DNA of 64,000 bases from Streptomyces sp. SID13031 (GTDB lineage Bacteria; Actinomycetota; Actinomycetes; Propionibacteriales; Kribbellaceae): positions 1 through 64,000 of the forward strand of contig NZ_JAAGLV010000001.1 of the NCBI RefSeq assembly GCF_010548305.1. Direction: 5' to 3'. The position numbers and the translations under genes are program-made. This document shows, in pieces, positions 51,581-60,240 of the stretch. Position 1 is the first letter of the stretch. Each line of letters starts with the position of its first letter. The notes beneath the pieces are model-generated. The model was not told the DNA's origin and did no database searches. It worked only from the letters and a program-made list of their open reading frames with translations.

Positions 51581-51680
51581 GTACCGAAGGACAGGCAGTA
51601 GTCGTCAACTAACCGGTCTGCCTCGCCTGACTGAGCGGCGCCATGTCTCTGATGGACGACTACTGCCTGTTCTTCGGTAC
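51581..51680. repeat. 26-bp inverted repeat with 48-bp spacer
   Basis: The arms at 51581-51606 and 51655-51680 match in 25 of 26 positions. Read inward on either strand they encode the same peptide pattern (DDYCL-S/F-FGT). They lie between the divergent SEC-C and LysR genes. No transposase is present; possibly a remnant of a mobile element or a duplicated coding fragment. Confidence 0.7.
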
Positions 51681-51732
51681 GCACCCATCCCGCCAACATC
51701 TGCCACCGAAGAATCAATGGATTTCCATCACC

Positions 51733-51746
51733 TATACTTCTGAGTC
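51733..51746 (+). promoter_or_regulatory. -10 element giving a leaderless lysR mRNA
   Basis: TATACT (51733-51738) lies 8 bases before the LysR ATG, so the transcript would start at the ATG. ATGGA-TT-TCCAT at 51718-51729 is an inverted repeat that may be the LysR autoregulatory site. No Shine-Dalgarno is seen. Confidence 0.5.
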
Positions 51747-52634
51747 ATGGAGCTGAGGCATCTCGAGCACTTCGTCGCCGTCGCCGAGCAGAAGCACTTC
51801 ACCCGCGCCGCCGAGGCGATGTCGATCTCGCAATCCGGCCTGTCGGCGTCGATCCGCGCCTTGGAACGCGAACTCCACGCTTCCCTCTTCGTCCGCAACA
51901 CCCGCAGCGTCGAGCTGACCGAAGCCGGCCGGGCCCTCCTCTGCGAAGGCCGCCGAACCCTAGCCGCCGCCGAGGCAGCCAAGGACGCGGTAGCCGCAGT
52001 ACAGGGCCTCCTCCGCGGCCACCTAACCGTGGGCCTCGAACAATGCCTAGGCGTAGTAGACGTCCCCGCCCTGCTCGCAAAGTTCCGCTCGGCGTACCCA
52101 GCCGTCGAGATCGAGGTCCGCCAAGGCGGCTCCACTCCCATGCTCGACGAACTAGCCTCAGGCCGCCTCGACGTCGCGTTCGTGGCCACCGCCGGCCACC
52201 CCATCGACGGTCTTGACCTGCGCCCCCTCTCCAGAGAAGACATGGTCATGGTCTGTTCGGCAGAACACCGCCTAGCTTCGGCCCCGACAGTCACTCTCCA
52301 GGACCTAGCGGGGGAGTCCTTCGTGGACTTCGACCCCAGCTGGGGCGCCCGCGCGATCGCCGACCACGCCTTCGCTGCAGCAGGCGTCAGCCACCCCGTA
52401 ACCATCGAGGTCAACGACGTCCACACCCTCCTGGCCCTGGTCAGCCACAACCTAGGCGTAGCCCTGGTCCCAGAACGCATAGCCGCCAAACGAGGCGACC
52501 ACATCACGGTGCCACTAACCCCCAACTCAGCCGACTCCTGGCAAGTCTCAGTAGCCATCCCCACCGGCTCCGCAGCAAGCCTCGCCGCCGACGCGCTAAT
52601 AGGCATGCTCCCCACCACGGCAGGCGAAAGATAG
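51747..52634 (+). CDS. LysR-family transcriptional regulator
   Basis: A 295-residue regulator. The HTH is MELRHLEHFVAVAEQKHFTRAAEAMSISQSGLSASIRALE-like with a classical LysR linker. The C-terminal periplasmic-binding-type domain (LTVGLEQCLGVVDVPALLAKF, ASGRLDVAFVA) senses a ligand. It lies alone; its target may be the neighbouring genes, but no clear metabolic partner is seen. Confidence 0.94.
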   Translation: MELRHLEHFVAVAEQKHFTRAAEAMSISQSGLSASIRALERELHASLFVRNTRSVELTEAGRALLCEGRRTLAAAEAAKDAVAAVQGLLRGHLTVGLEQCLGVVDVPALLAKFRSAYPAVEIEVRQGGSTPMLDELASGRLDVAFVATAGHPIDGLDLRPLSREDMVMVCSAEHRLASAPTVTLQDLAGESFVDFDPSWGARAIADHAFAAAGVSHPVTIEVNDVHTLLALVSHNLGVALVPERIAAKRGDHITVPLTPNSADSWQVSVAIPTGSAASLAADALIGMLPTTAGER

Positions 52635-52644
52635 CCTTGCCCGC

Positions 52645-54219
52645 ATGGCGCGCAAGCACAATCCTCAGCTGTCCTCGGCCGATCAGGAGCTGTTGAAGCA
52701 GTTCCAGACGAGTCTTGTCGGCCTGAGCGCCGACCAGTTGGGCAAACTGCTTCCGCAGGTACTAGGCGCCATGCCAGGGATTGTGATGCCAGGGCTGGAT
52801 CCGTTCGCCCGAACGGCACCCCCGTCGAGACGGCGAGCTCGCCGTAAGAAGGTGACCACCTACCGGGTCCGCGTCGATCTCGCCGAGACCAAGCCTCCGG
52901 TGTGGCGGCGGCTGGAGCTCGCCTCGGACCTGTTTCTGAACGAGGTCCACGACATCCTCCAGACCGCGTTCGGCTGGACCGACAGCCACTTGCACGAGTT
53001 CGCCTCGGGCAAGGACTACTACGACCGCTCGGCCGAGCACTACCTTTGTCCGTTCCAAGCCGACGAGGGCGAGATCGGCGTACCGGAAGAGGACGTTCGC
53101 CTCGACGAGGTCCTCGCCAAGCCGGGCGACAAACTCATGTACCTGTACGACTTCGGCGACGGCTGGATGCACGTCATCAAACTCGAAGCCGAGCTGCCGC
53201 GGGACGATTCCGCTCCCAACGCCGTCTGCATCGGCGGCCGCCGTCCTAGCCCGAGCGAGGACTGCGGCGGTGTAGGCGGCTTCGAGCTGATTAGCGCTGC
53301 CCTCGATCCCGGCCATCCGGAGCATGCCGAGGCCGTCGCCGAGTTCGCCCACCGGTACGGCGAGGACGTCAACCCCGCGGATTGGGCGCCTACCCCGTTC
53401 GACCTCGAGCGGATCAACAGAATCCTGGCCGATCCCAGTGACAAAGGCCTGACCGGTCTCAACGGTGACCAGTCGGATCTTCCCGGACCGCTAGGCGAAC
53501 TCGCTGACGCGATCCGCTCCAGAACCCAGCAAGACCTGTTCCAGCAGCTGATCGAAGCCGCGGACCTGGATGCCCCTGTTGAGATCGACGCCGGCACCGC
53601 GGCCCGGATGGTCTCGCCGTACAACTGGTTGCTGGACCGCGTCGGGGATGACGGCATCAAGTTGACCGGCGCCGGGTACTTACCGCCCGTCCACGTAGAA
53701 GCCGCCATGGCCGATCTCGGGCTGGGCGCAGAATGGTTCGGCAAGGGTAATCGTGAGGTCCAGACCATGCCCGTACTCCACCTCCGAGAGTCAGCACAGG
53801 CTATGGGTCTCCTGCGCAAGCACCGCGGAACACTCGTGCTCACAAAGCGTGGGCGTGCCGTCCGCACCGATCCGCTCGCACTGTGGTGGCACCTGGCCGA
53901 ACAGATGCCACCAGCCTCCAGGGACGCTTGCGAGACCCAAGCCGGGCTCATCTTCCTGGCCACGCTTGCCGCAGGATCCACCGATGCTCGGAACAGGACG
54001 ATCGCGGAGATTCTCACCGCGATCGGCTGGGCGCTCAGCGATGGAACGCCATTGACGCCCTCAGCTGCCAGCCGGGCAGCCTGGGACACCAGCACCGCCC
54101 TGCACCGCCTCGGCGCCTTCATCGAGGAGCGAGGCACCTACGGCCGGCCCGACAAAGTCACACCGGAAGGCGTGACCTTCGCCAGGGCTGCCCTGCGCAC
54201 CTGGCCCGGCCGTGCGTAG
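52645..54219 (+). CDS. Plasmid pRiA4b ORF-3-like protein
   Basis: A 524-residue protein. The N-terminal third carries the PRiA4_ORF3 domain: YRVRVDLAETKPPVWRRLEL, LHDILQTAFGWTDSHLHEF-like and YDFGDGWMHVIKLE. The C-terminal region is helical and of unknown function. The family is known from plasmids and IS1096-type elements but is also chromosomal. The ATG is at 52645, 10 bases after the LysR stop. Its stop directly abuts the convergent gene. Confidence 0.85.
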   Translation: MARKHNPQLSSADQELLKQFQTSLVGLSADQLGKLLPQVLGAMPGIVMPGLDPFARTAPPSRRRARRKKVTTYRVRVDLAETKPPVWRRLELASDLFLNEVHDILQTAFGWTDSHLHEFASGKDYYDRSAEHYLCPFQADEGEIGVPEEDVRLDEVLAKPGDKLMYLYDFGDGWMHVIKLEAELPRDDSAPNAVCIGGRRPSPSEDCGGVGGFELISAALDPGHPEHAEAVAEFAHRYGEDVNPADWAPTPFDLERINRILADPSDKGLTGLNGDQSDLPGPLGELADAIRSRTQQDLFQQLIEAADLDAPVEIDAGTAARMVSPYNWLLDRVGDDGIKLTGAGYLPPVHVEAAMADLGLGAEWFGKGNREVQTMPVLHLRESAQAMGLLRKHRGTLVLTKRGRAVRTDPLALWWHLAEQMPPASRDACETQAGLIFLATLAAGSTDARNRTIAEILTAIGWALSDGTPLTPSAASRAAWDTSTALHRLGAFIEERGTYGRPDKVTPEGVTFARAALRTWPGRA

Positions 54220-55467
54220 TCAATTGATCGTGTCGCGGCCAAGCTGATCGAGCTCGGCGGCGTATCGCTCGCTGTCGAAGGCCTTCTCACCCATCAAGCT
54301 TCCGTGTAGCTGCGTCATGGCCACATATCCGATGGCGTGCAGGATGTTGTGCCTGTCCTGGCCGAGGTCACGAAGTCTCCGCGCTGCTTGCCACGTCTCG
54401 GGCGGGTCGTTGTCCCACATTTGGTTCGCGACGATCTCGTGCATCACCAGGTGCAGTCGCGGATTCACACCGTCGACCTCACCCTCGAAGCCGGGGTCGG
54501 CGAGTGCGTCGTGGTACTCGGGATGTTCGCCTTCGATCAAGATGCCGCGTTCGTCCGGGTCGTTCGGATCCAGTTCCGGGAAGTCGTCGTCACCAACATG
54601 CGTACCGAAGTACGGCATCGCGAACATTCGCCGCTCGATCGCGTCCTGCAGGTCATCAATGCCTTCTACCTCTGAGAGGCCGGCCAGCAGAGCACGTCCG
54701 ACCGGCACGTTCTCGTCATAGGTTTCGTCGAATTGTCCGGCGCACGTCCGGGCGACTTGGAGGACCTCGTCGAGTGCAGCAGACGACAGACCCTGTCGGG
54801 ATCCGGCCCAGCTGATCCACGCCGGCATCATCCGCTGCATCATTGCCCGGTCCTCGGGGTCCAGGACTGCCTTCTTCGGAAGCCAGCCCAGCAGGAAGAT
54901 CTCGATCTTGACGGGGCTCACTCGCAGTACTTTCGCGCCGTCATAGTCGGCGCCATAGTCGACGATCAGCCGGGCGCAATACTCAAGGCTATCGCCGGAT
55001 GGAAGGTCAGCTGCTTCAGGCGAGGCGAGGAACTCGCGGACAACCTGCTCGCGTGCTCCTTCGCTGATCTCGGCCGGCTCCGCGAGTGGCGATGGCTCGG
55101 GAAGCGCCCGCAGCCGGGCCAGTGCGAGGGCCCGCAGCCCTGCAAAGTCCGGCGAGACCTCTGGCTGCCAGGTCTGGTCGGTAGCGCGAGCCAGCGCGAG
55201 CGCCGCGGCCGTCCCCGGCCTCCTGCGCGTCTGCTCGACCAGGGCTCCCAGCGGTTCGAGGTCCTCTTCACCGAGCTCACCCGCTTTCCACCCGTGACCG
55301 CAAAACATCGATACCAGCATTTCCGCGCCGAGTGGATCCGCGTCAGCGGCCGCCTGGCCGAACTGCTCGAATACCTCGCGCAGCACACTGGCCTGGTCCG
55401 GCACCGCATGGAGCCGCCCCCGAGGCTGCTTCTTGCTCGGCTTCTTGCGACCGCGACTCTTCGGCAT
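54220..55467 (-). CDS. DUF1841-type hypothetical protein
   Basis: A 415-residue protein with a basic N-terminus (MPKSRGRKKPSKKQPRGR). The C-terminal 130 residues match the DUF1841 pattern: GEHPEYHDALADP, NPRLHLVMHEIVANQMWDNDPP and HNILHAIGYVAMTQLHG, with several His in the same helix. The upstream region is helical. Function unknown. Start at 55467 is preferred over 55503. It is convergent and abutting with the pRiA4b-ORF3-like gene. Confidence 0.8.
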   Translation of the reverse strand: MPKSRGRKKPSKKQPRGRLHAVPDQASVLREVFEQFGQAAADADPLGAEMLVSMFCGHGWKAGELGEEDLEPLGALVEQTRRRPGTAAALALARATDQTWQPEVSPDFAGLRALALARLRALPEPSPLAEPAEISEGAREQVVREFLASPEAADLPSGDSLEYCARLIVDYGADYDGAKVLRVSPVKIEIFLLGWLPKKAVLDPEDRAMMQRMMPAWISWAGSRQGLSSAALDEVLQVARTCAGQFDETYDENVPVGRALLAGLSEVEGIDDLQDAIERRMFAMPYFGTHVGDDDFPELDPNDPDERGILIEGEHPEYHDALADPGFEGEVDGVNPRLHLVMHEIVANQMWDNDPPETWQAARRLRDLGQDRHNILHAIGYVAMTQLHGSLMGEKAFDSERYAAELDQLGRDTIN

Positions 55468-55576
55468 AGCCCAACTTTCGCAAGGCGACGCCTCAATCGC
55501 CAACCTGGGTCACCCGGACGTTTCGCGAACCGCTGTCGGGTGTGGCTACACCGGGCCACACCCGACGTGCGGTGAC

Positions 55577-56551
55577 TTACCAGGCGTAATCCTCGGGGGC
55601 GGTCTTGTACCCCGGGAAGATCTCGTCGAGCTTGGCGAGTGCCTTGTCGTCGAGCTTGAGGTCGACCGCACGAATCGCCGACTCGAGCTGCTCCATCGTG
55701 CGCGGCCCAACGATCGGCCCGGTTACGGCCGGCTGGTGCAGCAGCCACGCGAGAGCGACATCGCCAGGCGCATGCCCGAGCTCATCGGCAAACGCCTCGT
55801 ACTCCTCGATCTGCGGCCGCATCTTCTCGACAGCTTCCTTGGCGCGCCCTTCGAGCCGGCGCACGCCCTCGACGTCCTTCCGCAGGACACCGCCCAGCAA
55901 CCCACCCTGCAACGGCGACCACGGAATCACGCCGAGCCCAAACTCCTGCGCCGCTGGCAACACCTCGCGCTCCACGTCCCGCACGATGAGGTTGTAGATC
56001 GACTGCTCGCTGACGAGCCCGGTGTAGTTGCGCTTAGCTGCCTCGGCCTGAGCCTGAGCAATGTGCCAGCCCGCGAAGTTGCTGCTACCGGCGTACAGGA
56101 TCTTCCCCTGCTGTACTGCGACCTCCATCGCCTGCCAAATCTCCTCCCAAGGAGTGGCCCGGTCGACGTGGTGGAACTGGTAGAGATCGATGTAGTCCGT
56201 CTGCAACCGCTTCAGGCTTGCGTCGAGCGCGCGGCGAATGTTGAGGGCGGAGAGTTTGCCCTCGTTCGGCCAGCCTTCGCCCATGTCGCCGTAGACCTTG
56301 GTGGCCAGCACCGTCTTGTGCCTGTTGGCGGGGTCCTTCGCGAACCACTCACCAACGATCTCCTCCGTCCGTCCCGGGTAGATAGACCGCCCGTACCCGT
56401 TCGCGGTGTCGAAGAAGTTGATCCCAGCCTCATGAGCCGCACTCATGATCGCGTGCGAGTCCTCCACGCTCGTATGCGGCCCGAAGTTCATCGTCCCCAA
56501 CACGATCCGACTAACCGACAACCCCGTACGCCCAAGCTGAGTGAATTCCAT
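55577..56551 (-). CDS. Aldo/keto reductase
   Basis: A 324-residue NADPH-dependent reductase of the TIM-barrel AKR family. Catalytic tetrad residues are visible: Asp and Tyr in DTANGYG, Lys in VLATKVYG, His in LYQFHHVD. The start LGRTGLSVSRIVLGTMNFG is the AKR N-terminus. GGGAG precedes the ATG at 56551. It reduces aldehydes or ketones in the cytosol; the substrate is unknown. Confidence 0.94.
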   Translation of the reverse strand: MEFTQLGRTGLSVSRIVLGTMNFGPHTSVEDSHAIMSAAHEAGINFFDTANGYGRSIYPGRTEEIVGEWFAKDPANRHKTVLATKVYGDMGEGWPNEGKLSALNIRRALDASLKRLQTDYIDLYQFHHVDRATPWEEIWQAMEVAVQQGKILYAGSSNFAGWHIAQAQAEAAKRNYTGLVSEQSIYNLIVRDVEREVLPAAQEFGLGVIPWSPLQGGLLGGVLRKDVEGVRRLEGRAKEAVEKMRPQIEEYEAFADELGHAPGDVALAWLLHQPAVTGPIVGPRTMEQLESAIRAVDLKLDDKALAKLDEIFPGYKTAPEDYAW

Positions 56552-56639
56552 ACTCCCAACCTCCCTCGCCCGCGCCGAGATTTCCAACAGTAGAATCCAC
56601 TCAGTTCGATCACTCAGTCTTCTAAGTCGAGCGCAGACC

Positions 56640-56661
56640 CCGGTACGCCGTACTGCGTGTC
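56640..56661. repeat. 22-bp intergenic direct repeat, copy 1
   Basis: Identical over 22 bases to 58833-58854 and starting CCGGTACGCCGTACTGC. Here it is enclosed by GCAGAC and GTCTGC, which could form a hairpin. It lies between the divergent AKR and DinB genes. Confidence 0.6.
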
Positions 56662-56721
56662 TGCCCCGAAATCCTGGGTCCAACGTGGCGTCGGCGGGGA
56701 TGGGTGCAGGAGACTGCTTCG

Positions 56722-57471
56722 ATGGCTGCTGAGTATGTTCAGAGTGATCAGTTCCGTGGCGCGCGTATCCACCTGTGCGACCTTGCCGGCCTCGAGATCC
56801 GCGATTGCGAGGTCAGCGGTCTGAAGATCGTCGACTGCTACGGGAGCGACGTCTCCCTCGGTGGCGACTTCGAGCGTCTTGTCGTGAACGACGTCGACGT
56901 GACCGCGTACGTCGAGGCCGAGCTCGACCGGCGGCACCCCATCCGGGCCCTGGCGCGTGACGCCGCGTCCGCCGACGACTACCGGGCTGCTTGGGATGCC
57001 ATCGAGACGCTCTGGGCCGCGACGCTCGACCGCGCCAGGCTGTTGCCCGAGGCCAAGCTGCACGAGCAGGTCGACGGCGAGTGGTCGTTGGTCGAGACTC
57101 AAAGGCACTTGCTGTTCGCCAGCGACGCCTGGCTCGGCAGCGCCGTGCTCGAGGAAGAAGCGCCGTACCACCCGTTGGGCTTCCCGGCCGGCGGGATGCC
57201 GCCCGACGATGCGGCAAAGCTCGGACTCACCCTCGAAGCCACCCCGACGCTCGACGAGGTGCTCGCGCCGCGACTCGCCCGCATGGCCACGATGCGGCGC
57301 GTCGTCGACGGACTCACCGAGACCGAGCTCGATCGGATCTGCGGCCGCAAGCCGGCGGACCCGTACCCCGACCAGGAGTACGTCGTACGCCGCTGCCTCA
57401 AGGTGGTACTGAAGGAAGAGGCCGAGCACCACCGCTACGCAGTACGCGACCTCGCCGTACTCGAGGCCTGA
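56722..57471 (+). CDS. DinB-family protein with a pentapeptide-like N-terminus
   Basis: A 249-residue protein. The first 60 residues resemble pentapeptide-repeat strands (FRGARIHLCDLAGLEIRDCEVSGLKIVDC). The remainder is a DinB four-helix bundle with VDGEWSLVETQRHLLFASDAW, holding a His of the metal site, and EEAEHHRYAVRDLAVLE with further His ligands. Such enzymes are thiol-dependent metalloproteins in actinobacteria. The ATG at 56722 follows AGGAG. Confidence 0.9.
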   Translation: MAAEYVQSDQFRGARIHLCDLAGLEIRDCEVSGLKIVDCYGSDVSLGGDFERLVVNDVDVTAYVEAELDRRHPIRALARDAASADDYRAAWDAIETLWAATLDRARLLPEAKLHEQVDGEWSLVETQRHLLFASDAWLGSAVLEEEAPYHPLGFPAGGMPPDDAAKLGLTLEATPTLDEVLAPRLARMATMRRVVDGLTETELDRICGRKPADPYPDQEYVVRRCLKVVLKEEAEHHRYAVRDLAVLEA

Positions 57472-57496
57472 ACCGGGGGAAGGGGCTACGTCGGCG

Positions 57497-58063
57497 CTAT
57501 GGCCGTAATCCCTGAAGCAGAATCTGCAGGTAGCGCTCGGCCGTGTCAGGCGGCGTGCCCCGGGATGCCTGATGCAGACCGGTCAACAACCTGCGGAGAT
57601 CGTGCCCGTCGACGCCGTCCCGGATCGCGCCGGCGCGGCGGGCAGCCCGGACCATCAAGACCATCGACTCGATCAGGTCGGCGCTGAGTCTCAGTACGTC
57701 GTCGCAGGTGAACTCCGGTGACGCGAGGACGAGCGCGAGGGCAGGGTCGCCGAGCTGCAACTGCTGGGCTCGGCGCATCAGGTCCTCGAAAGCGACAGTG
57801 ACATCCGTACGCTCAGCTGCGACCCTCACCTCTTCGACCAGCACTCGGAAGCTGTCGATCGCCAGCGCCTCGAGCAGTACTTGAACAGTCGGGAAGTGCC
57901 GGTAGACCGTGCCCACCCCGACGCCGGCGCGGGCTGCCAGCGCGTTCATGGACAGCGTCGCGGCACCCTCCGCGAGCTCCTGGCGGGCGACTGCGATCAC
58001 ACGCTCACGAATGCGAGCCGAGTCGGCCCGCAGATTCGGCGGATCGGCGAGTGACCTGATCAC
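57497..58063 (-). CDS. TetR-family repressor of the nitroreductase gene
   Basis: A 188-residue regulator. The HTH reads LSMNALAARAGVGVGTVYRHFPTVQVLLEAL. The helical C-terminal domain binds an unknown effector. The GTG at 58063 has a GGGAG site. It diverges from a nitroreductase gene, with paired palindromes in the 94-bp gap. Confidence 0.92.
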   Translation of the reverse strand: MIRSLADPPNLRADSARIRERVIAVARQELAEGAATLSMNALAARAGVGVGTVYRHFPTVQVLLEALAIDSFRVLVEEVRVAAERTDVTVAFEDLMRRAQQLQLGDPALALVLASPEFTCDDVLRLSADLIESMVLMVRAARRAGAIRDGVDGHDLRRLLTGLHQASRGTPPDTAERYLQILLQGLRP

Positions 58064-58084
58064 GCTCCCGACAGTAGCATCAGT

Positions 58085-58133
58085 GGATTATTTATCCGCT
58101 GAGTGCTACGTTCGCTGAACGGATAATCCATCC
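58085..58133. promoter_or_regulatory. Paired TetR operator half-palindromes
   Basis: GGATTATTTATCC (58085-58097) and GGATAATCCATCC (58121-58133) share the pattern GGAT-N5-ATCC, with centres 36 bp apart. Both lie in the AT-rich divergent region between the TetR and nitroreductase genes. Confidence 0.65.
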
Positions 58134-58157
58134 GATCAGTAGCTTCAAGGGGCGTCG

Positions 58158-58817
58158 ATGATCGAGGAACTCGAGCGGCTGCTCACCTATCGCCGCAGCT
58201 GCCGCGGCTTCACCACCGAACAAGTACCGCGCGCCGACATTCAGCGTCTACTCACTGTCGCTCAACGCACACCCTCCTGGTGCAATGTGCAGCCCTGGCA
58301 GGTCGAGATCACGTCGGGCGAAGCAACCACCAAACTGCGCGAGGCATTTCTCGAGTCGTTCGATGGATCAGGCACAGACCTCGACTTTCCCGCCGGCTAC
58401 TCGGGCGTCTACAACGAGCGTCGCAGGGCGGTTGGATGGCAGCTCTACGAGGCAGTCGGCGTCACCCGGGGCGACCGTGAGGCATCTGGCCGCGAAATGC
58501 TCCGCAACTATGAGTTCTTCGGTGCACCACATCTAGCGGTCATCACCACCGAGGCCGAACTCGGGGTCTACGGCGCGATCGACTGCGGCCTGTATATCGA
58601 CTCATTCCTCTTAGCCGCCCAGGCATTGGGACTCGGCACCTGCGCCCAGGCCGCAGTGGCCAGCCGCTCCCCGCTGCTGCACGAATGGTTCAACCTGCCA
58701 GACAACAGGCAAGTTATCTGCGGCATCGCCTTCGGGTATGCCGATCCCAATCACCCATCGGCCCACTTCACCTCGACAAGAGCCCCTCTGAGCGAAGTAG
58801 TCACCTTCCACGAATAG
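58158..58817 (+). CDS. Nitroreductase-family flavoprotein
   Basis: A 219-residue FMN-dependent reductase. RRSCRGFTTEQVPRADIQRLL is the nitroreductase N-terminus, WCNVQPWQVEIT the FMN-binding motif, and FLLAAQALGLGTCAQAAV the helix of the second half; it ends with CGIAFGYADPNHP. It reduces nitro or quinone compounds with NAD(P)H. Ribosome site AAGGGG. Likely repressed by the divergent TetR. Confidence 0.94.
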   Translation: MIEELERLLTYRRSCRGFTTEQVPRADIQRLLTVAQRTPSWCNVQPWQVEITSGEATTKLREAFLESFDGSGTDLDFPAGYSGVYNERRRAVGWQLYEAVGVTRGDREASGREMLRNYEFFGAPHLAVITTEAELGVYGAIDCGLYIDSFLLAAQALGLGTCAQAAVASRSPLLHEWFNLPDNRQVICGIAFGYADPNHPSAHFTSTRAPLSEVVTFHE

Positions 58818-58832
58818 GACCCTGGTCCATGC

Positions 58833-58854
58833 CCGGTACGCCGTACTGCGTGTC
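58833..58854. repeat. 22-bp intergenic direct repeat, copy 2
   Basis: Same 22 bases as 56640-56661, just after the nitroreductase stop. The flanks differ, so only the core is repeated. Function unknown. Confidence 0.6.
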
Positions 58855-58891
58855 CGCCTGCCGAGGCCCCTGATCTCATAGGGTCATCCCC

Positions 58892-59142
58892 ATGGCGACC
58901 ACCAAGTTCGATGTCGGCGGCCACAAACTCGCAGCCGAGATTTCAGGCGAGGGGACCCCGACGATCGTCTTCAGCTCTGGCAGTGGCAATGCCACCACCA
59001 ATCCCTTGCCGCCGACCTCGGCGCCACCCACAAGGTCGCCCGCCTCGGCGGTCATTATGTCCAGAAGGACGACCCGACCCTCGTCGCCGAAACGATCGAC
59101 GACCTGATCGACGCAGCCCGTAAACGCCTTGCAGGTGGCTGA
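58892..59142 (+). pseudogene. Internally deleted alpha/beta hydrolase
   Basis: The first 33 codons (MATTKFDVGGHKLAAEISGE ... FSSGSGN) are the normal N-terminus of an alpha/beta hydrolase. The reading then changes frame near 58990, and the new frame encodes a normal hydrolase C-terminus with SLAADLGATHKVARLGGHYVQ and IDDLIDAARKRL. The middle, including the nucleophile elbow, is missing, so a large internal deletion has removed the catalytic part. Confidence 0.8.
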
Positions 59143-59801
59143 AACCGAGCAGGACCCAGCGAGTGAGCACATCAAGGACGCCCAGCTGATCTGGGACTAT
59201 CACCAGCTGCATCACCAGCTGCGGCCTGTCGATGTAGGTATCGGCCTGGGCAGCCACGATCTCGGTGTTGCGACCTTCGCAGCTCAGCTCTACCAACGAG
59301 TGCTGTTCCCGACTCTTGTCTTCACCGGTGCGAATAGCCGAACGACCGCGGCTCGGTTTCCTCGGGGTGAAGCGGTCCACTACCGCGAACACGCCATCGG
59401 TCTCGGCGTACCGGCTTCTGAGGTGCTCGTCGAACCTCGGGCGACGAATACCGGTCAGAACATCGCCTTCACGCACGACCTTCTCGCTGGCCGTGCGGAG
59501 TCCGTCGGGTCAGTGCTGTTGATCTCCAAGCCATACATGGAGCGCAGGGCCTTTGCGACCTGTCAGAAGGCGTGGCCAGACGTCGAGGTCATCTGCGCGT
59601 CAGAACCGATCGAACTCATCGACTACGTTGCTGGCATCGGCGACCCACAACTCGTCCTCGACATGCTGGTCGGCGATCTGCAACGCGTGATCGAGTACCC
59701 CAGCTCTCGGCTTTGCGATCGAGCAAGAGGTGCCGGACAACGTACGCGATGCCTATGAGCGTCTAGTCGATGCCGGCTACACCAGCCGTTTGATGACCTA
59801 G
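59135..59801 (+). pseudogene. YdcF/DUF218-family protein with a frameshift
   Basis: Codons from the GTG at 59135 give a DUF218 protein (GIGLGSHDLGVATFAAQLYQR, FTGANSRTTAARFPRG, NTGQNIAFTHDLL). At 59704-59708 the sequence CTCTC appears to hold an extra CT; beyond it the proper end (GFAIEQEVPDNVRDAYERL) continues in another frame to the stop at 59799-59801. A 2-base slippage or a base-calling error explains this. DUF218 proteins act at the envelope in other bacteria. The TTG at 59129 is an alternative start. Confidence 0.75.
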
Positions 59802-60208
59802 CCAGACCGCGACGGGTGCCAGGCAGGCAACTTGGCCTCGTCGCGAGGGAACAACTGCTGGTCTTCGATCAACAGATCCGAATCAGCATCCCGTCGAACG
59901 GCGGGTTGTCATAGTCGAAGTCAGCATCGAGCTGTCCTGAGCTATCGAGCGTCAGCCGACCGTTGTACCAGGTGCCCTTGCCTTCCTGATACATCGCTTC
60001 ACGAAGGTCGGCTGCAGCGTCATCACCGTCATCATCGAGCTCGCAGTCCTGGTCGATGATGACGTCAGCCCTGGTCGCACTCGCGCTGGTTGAAGTCATG
60101 CAGCCCGCCGCGGAGATCTCTAATTTCCAGCTTCCGCCAGCCGTCTGACCCCGACCGAGCCAGCGACCGCCCGACCGCAGCCAGCAGTTCCTGTGCTTCA
60201 CCGATCAT
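59798..60208 (-). pseudogene. YezG-like immunity/antitoxin gene with two frameshifts
   Basis: Three segments in different frames join into one protein: an N-terminal MIGEAQELLAAVGRSLARS from the ATG at 60208 (GAGGGAG site), a middle (DCELDDDGDDAAADLREAM ... GTWYNGRLTLDSSGQLDADF) and a C-terminal DADSDLLIEDQQLFPRDEAK ending at 59798. Shifts lie near 60115 and 59895. The pattern is that of YezG-type immunity proteins of polymorphic toxins. It is probably inactive. No toxin gene is nearby. Confidence 0.7.
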
Positions 60209-60240
60209 GCGTTGAGCTCCCTCGCTTCGGCCTTTGTCGA

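Noticed and set aside
51581-51680. Inverted repeat as transposon ends
   Set aside because: The 48-bp interior holds no gene and no target-site duplication is seen.
52645-54219. pRiA4b ORF-3-like gene as evidence of a mobile element
   Set aside because: No transposase, terminal repeats or target duplication are visible around it; chromosomal copies are common.
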